Source of the DNA: Streptomyces globosus
GTDB lineage: Bacteria > Actinomycetota > Actinomycetes > Streptomycetales > Streptomycetaceae
NCBI RefSeq assembly: GCF_003325375.1
Contig: NZ_CP030862.1
Span: forward strand, 1,615,501-1,679,500
Reading direction: 5' to 3'
Length of the DNA stretch: 64,000 nucleotides
Below, one piece after another: positions 7,800 to 16,014 of the stretch (its first letter is position 1; each line of letters opens with the position of its first letter). Below the pieces are notes generated by a model, which was not told where the DNA came from, did no database searches, and was given only the letters and a program-made list of their open reading frames with translations. The translations under genes and the position numbers were made by a program.

Positions 7800-10148
7800 T
7801 CACACGAACAGAGGGATGGGATTGAGCTGGTCGTACGGTGTGGGTTCGGCCAGTCTGCCGAGTTCCACGGGCACGTCGAATAGCCGGCCGGGAGCGAATC
7901 TCGGCCAAAAGTGACGCAGTCCCGGTACGACCACTTTCGTTACCGGAATCCCCAGGTCCGGCCGTGTCTGGTCCAGGACCAACAGGTCCATGCCTTTCCG
8001 CCGGACCAACTCCGTGATCGTCTGTACGTCGTCCAGCAGGTCCGCGGTACGGACCGCCGGCCAGTCGGCGGGAGTCCGCGGCGCCGCCGCAGGATCGGCC
8101 GCCAGGTACCGCTGGTTCCCGACGGTCGCGTTCCGCCACCACGACAGCGGCTCCGGGTCGCCGATCCGGTACCCCGTGCCGTCCGGCCGGGCGTCCCGCA
8201 CCGCGGGCAGCAGCTGGGCCATCTCCGACAGCGCCCGGCGCAGCGCGACCCCCGGGTCGAAGTGCGCGCCGAAGCCGAACACCACGTCCTCGCCCGGCTT
8301 GTCGGTGCGCCGGGACAGCGCCGCGACCACCGGTATCCCCAGGTCCGAGGTGAGGTCGAGCGCCCACGCCTCCCGGCCCGCCCGCCGCAGCCCGCGGCGG
8401 ATCCGCTCGGTCCAGTCGTCGGCGAACGCGTCCAGGTCGACCGCCGGCTGGCGGGTGCGGTTGTACCACCACAGGGCCACCGCGTCCCGCTCCACCAGCT
8501 CCATGAACCCCTGCACCAGCGCGTCCTCGGGGCTGCTGCCGGCCGCGTTGCCGTTGGAGTCGGCCCACGGGTCGTCCGGGTGCGGGGCCGGAGCCCGGCC
8601 GTCGCCGCGGGCGAAGTACAGCATCGAGGCCGGCAGCAGCCGCTGCACGCCCCCGGTCAGCGACCACACCGGCGTCCAGTCGGTGGGCCGCGTCTCGTCG
8701 AACGGCGCCGACACGTAGTGGAAGCGGGAGGCACGGGCGTTCCACAGGTCGCGCTCCGCGTACTGGCGGGCGCTGTAGAGCAGGCAGTCGTCGGGGTGGA
8801 CGGCCGCCGCGCCCAGGCCGCGCAGCGAGTCGCGGACCGTCGGCTCGTCGCCGTGCCGGGTGCCGCTGTAGCGCTCGACCGCCTCGCACAGCGCGCCCGC
8901 GCGGGCCTCCTCGGCGGTGCGGCCCTTGCCGCCGCTGAGCGCGCGCAGGCCCGAGCGGAGCCCGGCCAGGGTCGCCGACGCCATGGCCAGGTTGTGGCCG
9001 GAGGTGTAGGCGTGGGCGTCGTCCGGGGTGCCGGGCGCCCGCCGGATCTCCTTGACCACCCCGGTCACCGGGTCGACGAGGTGCCCGTACGCAGCCAGCA
9101 GCTGCGCGGGCGTGAGCGCCCGGTCCCCGTTCCCTCCGGCGGCGGCCGGGGCCTTGGGCCGGGAGGCGGGGACGAACGGGGCGTGCACGCGGCGGGCGAC
9201 GAGGCCGGGGTCGCCGCACGCAGGGCACTGGGGCAGCCGGTCCACCCGGTGGCCGGAGGTGCGCAGCCGCAGCGTGTCGAAGGTGTGGAGGTGGCCCTGC
9301 TCGGGGTTGCGCAGGCCCGCGAGCCATTTCGCCGCCTCCAGGACGGCGAGGTTCACCGCGAGGGCCGTCCCGGCGGCCAGCCCGGCCGGGGGCCGCGGAA
9401 CGGGCCCGTCCAGGCCGAGCGCGCGGCCTACGGGCAGCTCGGAGTGGCGGTGGCCGCGCAGCCGGACGGCCAGGCAGTGCCAGCAGGGGCCGGTGTCCGG
9501 CCGGAAGAACGGGCCCACCCAGGGTTCGGTTCCGCAGAGCCGGACCGGCAGCCACGGCCGGCCGGCCGCGCGGTGGGCGGCGTCGGCCGCGGCGAGGCCG
9601 GGGGAGAGGTAGTCGTCGCACAGGACGAGGACCAGGGAGGCGCCGTCCGCGTCGCCCGCGACGGCCACGCCGGAGGCCCGGCAGGCCTCCGCGACGGGTG
9701 CCGGGTCGAGTCCGGGCAGGGCCTCGATCGCGGCGGACGCCCGGGACAGGTCGGCGGAGGCCAGGCCTCCGTCCAGCCCGGCCAGGTCCCAGTAGGCCTC
9801 GGCCTCGGCAGCGCCGGGCGCGGGGACCCCGCCGGCCGCGGTGGCGGCCGGCGGGGAGGTGGCGCGGATCAGTCCGGCGTCGGTGAGGGCGGTGAGGGCC
9901 GCTTCGGCGTCCTCCGCTCCCAGGAGGCGGGAGGCCTCCTGCCGGACCGCGCCCGCGGTGCGGGTGCCGTCGAGGAGCGGAACGAGTACCTCCGCCTGGC
10001 TGCCTCCCAGCGCGGTCACTCCGCGCCGGGACACCAGGTAGGCGGCGTCGCCGGGCACGACCGTCGGCCGCAGGTGGGACTTGAAGCCCACCAGGCGGTC
10101 CGCGGCCGCCGGAGGCGCGGCCGGCCGCCCGCGCTCGGCAGTGCTCAT
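7800..10148 (-). CDS. Fused azoline cyclodehydratase: leader-binding ocin-ThiF-like domain plus YcaO
   Basis: The protein has 782 residues. The N-terminal part (about 20-115) looks like a RiPP recognition element: VGFKSHLRPTVVPGDAAYLV then AEVLVPLLDGTRT. It is followed by an E1-like (ThiF-like) region with zinc cysteines CWHC (about 221) and CPAC (about 308). The YcaO domain starts near 355 and has the ATP-binding motifs GALCEAVERYSG (about 420) and QGFMELVERDA (about 545), then ALSEMAQ. It ends NPIPLFV, a short proline-rich tail like the PxPxP end of azoline-forming YcaO proteins. Known relatives turn Cys/Ser/Thr of a precursor peptide into azolines with ATP. Its ATG overlaps the stop of the small upstream gene (ATGA), so the two are translationally coupled. 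Confidence 0.9.
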   Translation of the reverse strand: MSTAERGRPAAPPAAADRLVGFKSHLRPTVVPGDAAYLVSRRGVTALGGSQAEVLVPLLDGTRTAGAVRQEASRLLGAEDAEAALTALTDAGLIRATSPPAATAAGGVPAPGAAEAEAYWDLAGLDGGLASADLSRASAAIEALPGLDPAPVAEACRASGVAVAGDADGASLVLVLCDDYLSPGLAAADAAHRAAGRPWLPVRLCGTEPWVGPFFRPDTGPCWHCLAVRLRGHRHSELPVGRALGLDGPVPRPPAGLAAGTALAVNLAVLEAAKWLAGLRNPEQGHLHTFDTLRLRTSGHRVDRLPQCPACGDPGLVARRVHAPFVPASRPKAPAAAGGNGDRALTPAQLLAAYGHLVDPVTGVVKEIRRAPGTPDDAHAYTSGHNLAMASATLAGLRSGLRALSGGKGRTAEEARAGALCEAVERYSGTRHGDEPTVRDSLRGLGAAAVHPDDCLLYSARQYAERDLWNARASRFHYVSAPFDETRPTDWTPVWSLTGGVQRLLPASMLYFARGDGRAPAPHPDDPWADSNGNAAGSSPEDALVQGFMELVERDAVALWWYNRTRQPAVDLDAFADDWTERIRRGLRRAGREAWALDLTSDLGIPVVAALSRRTDKPGEDVVFGFGAHFDPGVALRRALSEMAQLLPAVRDARPDGTGYRIGDPEPLSWWRNATVGNQRYLAADPAAAPRTPADWPAVRTADLLDDVQTITELVRRKGMDLLVLDQTRPDLGIPVTKVVVPGLRHFWPRFAPGRLFDVPVELGRLAEPTPYDQLNPIPLFV

Positions 10149-10339
10149 GCGCCCTGCGGTCCGGCGGCCGGGGCTGCCGGCTCGGCCAGCTGCGTCACGG
10201 CGCAGACCGTGAACAGCGCGTGCTGGGTGTCGGGCAGGGCGTCGAGGTGTTCGATCACGAGGCCCGGGCGGGCGGAGTGGGCGGGGGCCGGTGCGGATCC
10301 GTTGACGGTGGTGCGGGCACTGGCCGGAATGCTGGTCAT
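10145..10339 (-). CDS. Small peptide, candidate RiPP precursor, coupled to YcaO
   Basis: This is a 64-residue ORF. The start ATG at 10339 has GAGGG about 10 bases upstream; the stop overlaps the YcaO start by four bases. The N-terminal half is Ser/Thr/Ala/Pro-rich, then PGLVIEHLDALPDTQHALF, which could be a leader with an acidic/hydrophobic recognition segment. The tail FTVCAVTQLAEPAAPAAG contains one Cys and two Thr, the only obvious modifiable residues. Position and coupling argue for a precursor or small partner of the cyclodehydratase. Against this, it is poor in Cys/Ser/Thr compared with typical azole peptides and has no obvious cleavage site. It could instead be a small helper protein. 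Confidence 0.55.
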   Translation of the reverse strand: MTSIPASARTTVNGSAPAPAHSARPGLVIEHLDALPDTQHALFTVCAVTQLAEPAAPAAGPQGA

Positions 10340-10384
10340 GGTGGTCAGGTTCCCTCTGCGTTGTCGTCTGGCGGGTTTCGATCC

Positions 10385-10394
10385 GTTCATGAAC
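10385..10394. promoter_or_regulatory. 10-base palindrome upstream of the small peptide gene
   Basis: GTTCATGAAC is a perfect palindrome about 46-55 bases before the peptide start, in the 184-base gap after the P450. Its location in the leader of the peptide-YcaO pair fits an operator, but ten bases is short. Confidence 0.25.
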
Positions 10395-10448
10395 GATTCT
10401 GCGAGGGAACAGGCGACCGCAGACAGTGCTGCCGTCACCATCACGGGA

Positions 10449-10462
10449 TGAAGATTTCACAT
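10449..10462. promoter_or_regulatory. TGAAGATYTCACAT element, copy 1 (upstream of peptide gene)
   Basis: TGAAGATTTCACAT lies 110-123 bases before the small peptide start. The same 14-mer with one change (T to C) occurs at 37311-37324, before the SARP gene. It is AT-rich for this DNA and partly palindromic (TGAA...TTCA). It may be a shared regulator site; see the matching entry. Confidence 0.35.
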
Positions 10463-10523
10463 CGACCGGTGGCATGACCACCGGCCGGGCGCCCCGAGTG
10501 CTGCCGGAACGTCAGGCTCCGCC

Positions 10524-11720
10524 CTACCAGCGGACGGGCAGGCTGCGGGGACCGCGGATGAGGAGCCCCGCCCGCCACGGCAGCGACGCCGGGTCGGCGT
10601 CCAGGCGCAGCCCGGGGGCGCGCTCCAGCAGTGCGCACAGGGCCGTGCGCGCCTGGAGCCGGGCCAGCGGGGCGCCCAGGCAGTAGTGGATGCCGTGGCC
10701 GAATGCGATGTGGCCGCCCGCCGGCCGGCGGATGTCGAAGCGGTCCGGATCCGTGAACCGCGCCGGGTCGCGGTCGGCGTCGGCGAGCGCGACCAGCACC
10801 AGCTCGCCGCCCCCCGGGATGGCGGCCCCGCCGATCTCCACGGGACCCGTCGTGAACCGGTACGTGGTGGTCTCGACCGGCCCCTCGTAGCGCAGGACCT
10901 CCTCCACGGCCCCGCCCGCCAGCGCGGGGTCCGCGCGCAGTGCGGCGAGCTGGTCGGGGTGGCGCAGGAGCAGCAGGACGCCCGTCGCGATGAGGTTGAC
11001 GGTGGTCTCGAAGCCGGTGACGAGCAGCAGCCAGGCCATGCCGATGAGCTCGTCCGCGGAGAGCCGGCCGCCGTCCTCGTCCGTGGTCCGGATCAGTGCG
11101 CTCATCAGGTCGGCGCCGGGCCGGGCCCGCATCTCCTCCACCATGCCGACCAGGTACCGCGTCATCGCGGCGGTGGCGGCCGTACGCACCTCGCGGTCCG
11201 GGCTGCTCAGCGCCTGCCCGGCCCAGTCCCGGAAGGACGCGCGGTCCAGGGCGGGCACGCCGAGGAGCTCGCAGATCACGCCCATCGCCAGCGGGAACGC
11301 CAGGGCCTCGACGAGGTCGGCCCGCCGGTCCGGCCGGGCGAGCATCGCGCCGAGGAGCCCGCCCGCCAGCTCCCGCACCCGGGGGGCCAGCCCCTCGACG
11401 CGCCGCGGCGTGAACTCCCCGGCCACCAGCCGCCGCAGCCGGGTGTGGTCGGGCGGGTTCGAGCTCAGCAGGTTCTCGCCCGCCGAGAGCCGGGCCAGCG
11501 GCAGCCCGGGCGAGGCGTCCCGCCACGACTTCGACAGGCCCGGGTGGGTGAGCGCGGCCCGGCAGGCCTCGTGCCCGACGACGAGCCAGGCCTCGGCGCC
11601 CTCGGGCGTGCGGATCCGGTGCACCGGGCCCCGCGCGCGCAGGGCCGCGTACACCGGGTACGGGTCGCGGGTGAAGTCCTCGCCGAGCGCCGCGAAGTCC
11701 GCCGCGATCTCCGTGTGCAT
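10524..11720 (-). CDS. Cytochrome P450
   Basis: The protein has 398 residues, the usual length of soluble bacterial P450s. It has the I-helix oxygen-binding GFETT (family AGxxT region), the K-helix ExxR in EEVLRYEGP, and the heme loop AFGHGIHYCLGAPLARLQ with the Cys ligand near residue 347. It needs ferredoxin and a reductase, which are not encoded nearby. It would oxidise the cluster product or an intermediate. It lies between the Tat-exported double-CMD gene (82 bases upstream) and the peptide gene (184 bases downstream), same strand. Confidence 0.95.
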   Translation of the reverse strand: MHTEIAADFAALGEDFTRDPYPVYAALRARGPVHRIRTPEGAEAWLVVGHEACRAALTHPGLSKSWRDASPGLPLARLSAGENLLSSNPPDHTRLRRLVAGEFTPRRVEGLAPRVRELAGGLLGAMLARPDRRADLVEALAFPLAMGVICELLGVPALDRASFRDWAGQALSSPDREVRTAATAAMTRYLVGMVEEMRARPGADLMSALIRTTDEDGGRLSADELIGMAWLLLVTGFETTVNLIATGVLLLLRHPDQLAALRADPALAGGAVEEVLRYEGPVETTTYRFTTGPVEIGGAAIPGGGELVLVALADADRDPARFTDPDRFDIRRPAGGHIAFGHGIHYCLGAPLARLQARTALCALLERAPGLRLDADPASLPWRAGLLIRGPRSLPVRW

Positions 11721-11802
11721 GCTGCCTGCCGTTCCCTTTGTCGGACGGTGTTGCGGCGGCGGCCCCGGCCCGCGCGGTCGGCGCGCGGGCGGGGCCCGGC
11801 CC

Positions 11803-12753
11803 CTACGAGACGGAGGTCTTCCGCTTCTCGAACACCTCGCGCGCCACCGTGATGGCGTTCAGCACCCGCGGGAAGCCTGCGTACGGCACCACGTGGATCA
11901 GCGCCTCCACGACCTGCGCCGGGCTCAGGCCGACGTTCAGCGCGGCGCCGATGTGCACGCGCAGCTGCGGGGCGGTGTCGCCGAACGCGGTGAGCGCGCC
12001 GACCGTGACGAGCTGGCGCCGCCGCGGCGACAGCCACGGCCGGTGGTAGACGTCGCCGAAGGTGAACTCGACGATGAACCGCCCCAGGTCGGGCGCGATG
12101 TCCTTCAGAGACTCGACGACCTCCAGACCGTGCCGGCCGTCGATCTCCACCAGCTTGTCGACACCGCGCCGGTAGCGGTCGCGGGCGTCGTTCATGACCG
12201 GCGGCCGGAAGGCCACGCCGCGGTCGGCGAACACCGTCCGGGCGACGCCGATCGCGTTCAGCGCCCGCGGGAACCCCATGAAGGGCACCAGGTGGATCAG
12301 CGCCTCGACCACCTCGGCCGGCTTCACGCCGACGTGCAGCGCTGCGTCGATGTGGAAGTTCAGCTGCGGCGCCGTGTCGCCCTGGGCGGTCAGCGCGCCC
12401 AGCGTCACGAGCTCCCGCTCGCGCAGGTCCAGACCGGCCCGCGGGTAGATGTCGCCGTACGCGAACTCGACCACGAAGCGCCCGAGGTCGGGGGCGATGT
12501 CCTTCAGCGACTCGACCACGGCGGTCCCGCGCTCGCCCGAGGTCTCGCGCAGCACGGCGAGCCCGCGCGCGTAGCGGGAGTTCCTGCCCGCGGCGGCGGC
12601 GTCCGCGGCCGCGGCGGCTCCGGCCGCCGGGGCGCCGGCGGCCGCCGCCGGAGCCGCGCCCAGCAGGCCCTCGGCAAGGCCGATTCCGACCAGGGCGCCC
12701 CCGGTCAGGGTGGTGCGGCGGGAGAATTCCGCGGTCTTTCGCGATGCATTCAT
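11803..12753 (-). CDS. Tat-exported protein with two carboxymuconolactone decarboxylase-like domains
   Basis: The protein has 316 residues. The N terminus has SRRTTLTGG followed by a hydrophobic Ala/Gly-rich segment, a twin-arginine-type signal. Two tandem CMD repeats follow (about residues 75-175 and 205-305), about 70 percent identical by eye, each with VVESLKDIAPDLGRF, GDTAPQL, a conserved His, and GFPR(A/V)LNAI. Neither has the CxxC of AhpD peroxidase relatives, so it is closer to the PcaC type. Start ATG 12753 has GGATCGAG upstream; an ATG at 12768 is an alternative. A secreted or cell-surface CMD enzyme inside a biosynthetic run is unusual. The reaction is unknown. Confidence 0.8.
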   Translation of the reverse strand: MNASRKTAEFSRRTTLTGGALVGIGLAEGLLGAAPAAAAGAPAAGAAAAADAAAAGRNSRYARGLAVLRETSGERGTAVVESLKDIAPDLGRFVVEFAYGDIYPRAGLDLRERELVTLGALTAQGDTAPQLNFHIDAALHVGVKPAEVVEALIHLVPFMGFPRALNAIGVARTVFADRGVAFRPPVMNDARDRYRRGVDKLVEIDGRHGLEVVESLKDIAPDLGRFIVEFTFGDVYHRPWLSPRRRQLVTVGALTAFGDTAPQLRVHIGAALNVGLSPAQVVEALIHVVPYAGFPRVLNAITVAREVFEKRKTSVS

Positions 12754-12838
12754 GACGTCTCGATCCATTCGATAGGGGTCGGCTGTGGGGGAGGGAATCG
12801 GGTCGAATTCCTCTTCCGCCGAGAAGAGGACGGTTTTT

Positions 12839-13690
12839 TCAGGGAGTTTTCGGAACCGTGCCGATCGCGAGGGCGTTGCCCTCGCTGATGTATCCGTCCG
12901 GATCGCGCAGCGGATGGGCCGGATCCGCCGGGTCCAGAAAAGGCGCCCAGTTCCCCGGGGCGCCTTCGGCCGCCGCCTGCAGGGCGAAACGCGCGCACGC
13001 GTTCCCGTAGAAGCGGAAGGCCGCCGGCGGGAGCGGCGCGTGGTGCTCCATCAGCAGCGTGCGCTGCCGCACCGCCTCCAGGCCGGCCGCGCGCAGCCAC
13101 CGGTGGAGGTCCCGGCCGCGCAGCAGCTGGCGGGCGTACCCGGGGGAGGCGGCCGACCACCGGAAGAAGTCAGTGATCAGGAAGGGGTCCGCCGGGCGCA
13201 CCGTGCTCAGCGTGCCGTCCACGTCCTTCACGGCGACGAGCCCGCCCGGCCTGGTGACCCGGCGCAGCTCCGACAGCGCCTGCGCCAGCTCCCCGTCGTC
13301 GAGGTACTGCGTCGTGTTCGCACACCACACCGCGTCGAACGCGCCGTCCTCGTACGGCAGGTCGAGGACGCTGCCCTGCCGCACCTCCACGCGGGCCCGC
13401 GCGGGGTGCGCCCGCATCCGCGCGGCTGCCCGCGCCGCGTTCTCCGCAGCCAGGTCCACGGCGCACACGCCCCCTTCCGGGCCGACGAGCTCCGCGATCA
13501 GCGGCAGGAAGGCGCCGCTGCCGCAGCCGGCGTCGAGCACCTGCCAGCCGGGCCGCAGGCCCACGCCGTGCAGCGCCTCCCGGTAGTGGCCGGCGCACGC
13601 CTCGAAGTGCTGGTCGACGATCTCCCCGTGCGTGAACGCGAGCCCCGTGGAGGCGGTGTACCCCCACCCCGCGTGGTCGGCCGTCACCAT
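12839..13690 (-). CDS. Class I SAM-dependent methyltransferase
   Basis: The protein has 283 residues. Motif I is VLDAGCGSGAFLPLI (about residues 50-64), with the acidic end of strand 2 in VCAVDLA and motif IV around FDAVWCANTTQYL. This is a ubiE/Methyltransf_11-like fold. The C-terminal half (FRWSAASPGYARQLLRG, MEHHAPLPPAAFRFYG) is specific and may bind the substrate. Its start overlaps the end of the upstream hydrolase gene by seven bases, so the two are probably coupled. Substrate unknown. Confidence 0.85.
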   Translation of the reverse strand: MVTADHAGWGYTASTGLAFTHGEIVDQHFEACAGHYREALHGVGLRPGWQVLDAGCGSGAFLPLIAELVGPEGGVCAVDLAAENAARAAARMRAHPARARVEVRQGSVLDLPYEDGAFDAVWCANTTQYLDDGELAQALSELRRVTRPGGLVAVKDVDGTLSTVRPADPFLITDFFRWSAASPGYARQLLRGRDLHRWLRAAGLEAVRQRTLLMEHHAPLPPAAFRFYGNACARFALQAAAEGAPGNWAPFLDPADPAHPLRDPDGYISEGNALAIGTVPKTP

Positions 13691-14514
13691 GCGCCGGCAC
13701 CCGCCTTTCCGGCACGGGCGAGCAGCCCGGCGAGGAGCCGCGCCGTCTCCCGCGGGGCCTCCAGCGGGGCGAGGTGGCCCACGCCGGGGAGGACGGCGAG
13801 CCGGCCCTGCGGCAGCGCCGCGGCGACCGGCCGCGCCTCCGCTGCTGCGACCAGCTCGTCCTCGCCGCCGAGGACGACGAGGGCGGGCACTGCGGCCGCG
13901 CGCAGGACCGCCGTGGAATCGGGGCGCGCCGCGAGGGCCCGCTGTGTCCAGGCGACCGACTGCGGCGGGGCCGCCAGCGCCAGGCCCGTCACCCGGTCGA
14001 GGAGGTCCGGCCGCCGGCGACGCGTCGTGGCGCCCAGCAGCGACGGAGTGGTCTGCGCCACGAGCCTCCCGCGCGCGGCGTCGTCGAGGAACGCGTCGGC
14101 GAAGCGCAGGCGCTGCTCGGCGGCCTGCGCGGTGTCGGCGGTGCCGCGGGCGGCCAGCAGGGCCAGGCCGCGGACCCGGTGCGGGTGGCGGCGCAGGAAC
14201 GCCATGGCCGTGTAGCCGCCCAGGGAGCAGCCGGCCAGGACGGCGGAGCCGATCCCCTGCCGGTCGAGCTCCGCGGCGAGCGCGTCCGCCACCGAGTCCA
14301 GCGACGGCGGCCCCTGCGCCGCAGGCGCGGCGCCGAAGCCGGGCTGGTCGACGGCGAGGACGCGGTGGCCGCGGGCGCGCAGCTCCCGCGCGGGGCCCTC
14401 CCACATGGACGCGTCGAACGGCAGGGCATGGAGGAGGACCACCGGCGGGCCGCCGGCGTCCTCCGCGCGCGGGCGGCCCGCCCCGGGCGCGTCCGCGTGC
14501 ACGGCCGCGCTCAC
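13684..14514 (-). CDS. Alpha/beta hydrolase
   Basis: The protein has 276 residues. The nucleophile elbow is AGCSLGGYTAMAF (Ser near residue 91), oxyanion loop after VVLLHALPFDASMW, acid in LGGEDELVAAAEA, and catalytic His in GVGHLAPLEAP. Start GTG 14514 forms GTGA with the stop of the upstream gene. It resembles small-molecule esterases/C-C hydrolases such as MhpC-like enzymes. It may hydrolyse, lactonise or release an intermediate; the direction cannot be told from sequence. Confidence 0.85.
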   Translation of the reverse strand: MSAAVHADAPGAGRPRAEDAGGPPVVLLHALPFDASMWEGPARELRARGHRVLAVDQPGFGAAPAAQGPPSLDSVADALAAELDRQGIGSAVLAGCSLGGYTAMAFLRRHPHRVRGLALLAARGTADTAQAAEQRLRFADAFLDDAARGRLVAQTTPSLLGATTRRRRPDLLDRVTGLALAAPPQSVAWTQRALAARPDSTAVLRAAAVPALVVLGGEDELVAAAEARPVAAALPQGRLAVLPGVGHLAPLEAPRETARLLAGLLARAGKAGAGAW

Positions 14515-15161
14515 CGCTGCACCGCCCGTTCCGCGGCGGCGACGAACCGCGCGACGTGCTCCGGCTGTTCGACGCCGCGCAGCCGGCCGAAGGCGACCGG
14601 CGACGGCGGGAGGTCGTGCACCGGGACGACCTCGATGTCCGGCGGGAGGACGGCCGCCAGCGACCGGAACGAGACGTGCACCGCCGGGCTGCTGCGCAGC
14701 AGCTCCGCGAGCGCGCCGAGAGTGGTCATCGGGTGGACGCGGCGGATCGTGCGGCCCCCCGGGGTGCGCGGCGGCACCACCAGGTCCCACACGTGCGCGG
14801 GGAAGCTGCCGGGGCACCGGAACGCCTCGTAGTCCGCGACCTCCTCGATCGACACCTCCCCGCGGCCGGCGAGCGGGTGGCCGGCGCCGACCAGCACGGC
14901 CCGCCCGTCGAAGGCGACGGGCGCGCTGACGGCGATGTCCGGCTCCAGCGGGTCGTACTTGAGGAGCATGAGGTCCGCCAGGCCGGCGCGCAGCGGTGCG
15001 AACGGCTCGGCCACCTCGTAGGGGACGTACTCCACGGCGGACGGCGGGACGCCCGCGGCGGCGGCGATCCGCTCCGCCTGGCGGGGCGGGCCGTGCACGC
15101 CGAGGCGGACCGGGCGCGGCGCGGCGGGTGAGGGAGCCGCGCCGGTTCGGGGGAAGGGCAC
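14511..15161 (-). CDS. Stand-alone LysR-type substrate-binding-like protein (no HTH)
   Basis: The protein has 216 residues. RLGVHGPPRQAERIA, then LRAGLADLMLLKYDPLEPDI, RAVLVGAGHPLAGRGEVSIEEVADYEAF and a second lobe resemble the periplasmic-binding-like effector domain of LysR regulators (strands plus PLAGR hinge). The N-terminal DNA-binding helix-turn-helix is absent. Start GTG 15161 has GGAGG six bases upstream, which rules out a longer gene, and the preceding gene ends one base away. It may bind a pathway intermediate or act as an enzyme with a type 2 periplasmic-binding-protein fold. Confidence 0.65.
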   Translation of the reverse strand: MPFPRTGAAPSPAAPRPVRLGVHGPPRQAERIAAAAGVPPSAVEYVPYEVAEPFAPLRAGLADLMLLKYDPLEPDIAVSAPVAFDGRAVLVGAGHPLAGRGEVSIEEVADYEAFRCPGSFPAHVWDLVVPPRTPGGRTIRRVHPMTTLGALAELLRSSPAVHVSFRSLAAVLPPDIEVVPVHDLPPSPVAFGRLRGVEQPEHVARFVAAAERAVQR

Positions 15162-15162
15162 T

Positions 15163-16014
15163 TCAGACCTCCGAGGTCAGTCCGGCATACGCCTGGAGTT
15201 CGTCCGGGCGGTGGACGTCGGTGTCGACGCGCAGCATGGCGAGCTGGGCGCCCAGGCCGGTCAGCCGCGGCACGAACCGCAGCGTCAGGCGGTCGCCGGG
15301 GCCGATCAGCCCGTCCAGGACGGCTTCGGCGAGCAGGTGGTTGACGTGGACGAGCGCGTCGGTGACGGTCACCTTCGCGGTGGCGAGGTACAGGTCGCGG
15401 TGGACGGGGCGGCGCCCGCCGGGCCGGCCGGGCACGGTCACGCCGACCGCCGGAAGGGCCGTCAGCTCGTGCGAGGCCTCGAACGCCTTCAGGAGCCGGC
15501 GCAGGGTGGCCGTCGCCGAGCCGGGCGCCGGCGCGGCCCAGGCCGCCGAGTCGTCGGAGGCGACGTGGTCGAAGGAGAACCGGCCGCGCAGGTTGGCCGG
15601 GTTGCCCGCCAGGTAGACCGTCCGGGTGAAGGAGCGCCGCCACGCCTCGCGCGCCGCGGGGGCGAGGGAGAGGGCGAAGGCGCAGGTCTCCTTCACCCAG
15701 CGGGGCAGGTCGAGGCGGCCGATCACGACCACGGCCAGGACCTCGCCGGCCTCGACGCCGCGGCTGCCGTGGAAGCCGTCCCGCACGGCCCGCAGGGCCT
15801 GGGCGCTGGACAGGTCGAGGCGGTCCGCCAGCTCGGGGCGCGCGGACCGGACCCGGTCCGCGGCCGACTTGAGCAGCACCGCGGACGACAGGGAGGCGGC
15901 CGGGGCGGGCGGGGGCGCGGGGGGCGCGGGCGGGGCGGGCGCCGCGGGGCGCACGGAACGGGCTCCGGAATGGGCCGCGGAGCGGGTCGGGGAGCTGGTC
16001 ACAGGACTGGTCAC
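15163..16014 (-). CDS. Uncharacterised biosynthetic-cluster protein
   Basis: The protein has 283 residues and is not recognised with confidence. A Pro/Ala-rich N terminus is followed by LSSAVLLKSAADRVRSARPELADRL and LAVVVIGRLDLPRWVKETCAF. Later come TRTVYLAGNPANLRGRFSF and HRDLYLATAKVTVTDALVHV. The last part, ALVHVNHLLAEAVLDG, might be a hotdog-like helix (compare the AfsA family), but this is only a suggestion. Start GTG 16014 forms GTGA with the upstream stop; a second GTG at 16002 is possible. It is coupled to the gene before it, so the two products probably work together. Confidence 0.65.
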   Translation of the reverse strand: MTSPVTSSPTRSAAHSGARSVRPAAPAPPAPPAPPPAPAASLSSAVLLKSAADRVRSARPELADRLDLSSAQALRAVRDGFHGSRGVEAGEVLAVVVIGRLDLPRWVKETCAFALSLAPAAREAWRRSFTRTVYLAGNPANLRGRFSFDHVASDDSAAWAAPAPGSATATLRRLLKAFEASHELTALPAVGVTVPGRPGGRRPVHRDLYLATAKVTVTDALVHVNHLLAEAVLDGLIGPGDRLTLRFVPRLTGLGAQLAMLRVDTDVHRPDELQAYAGLTSEV

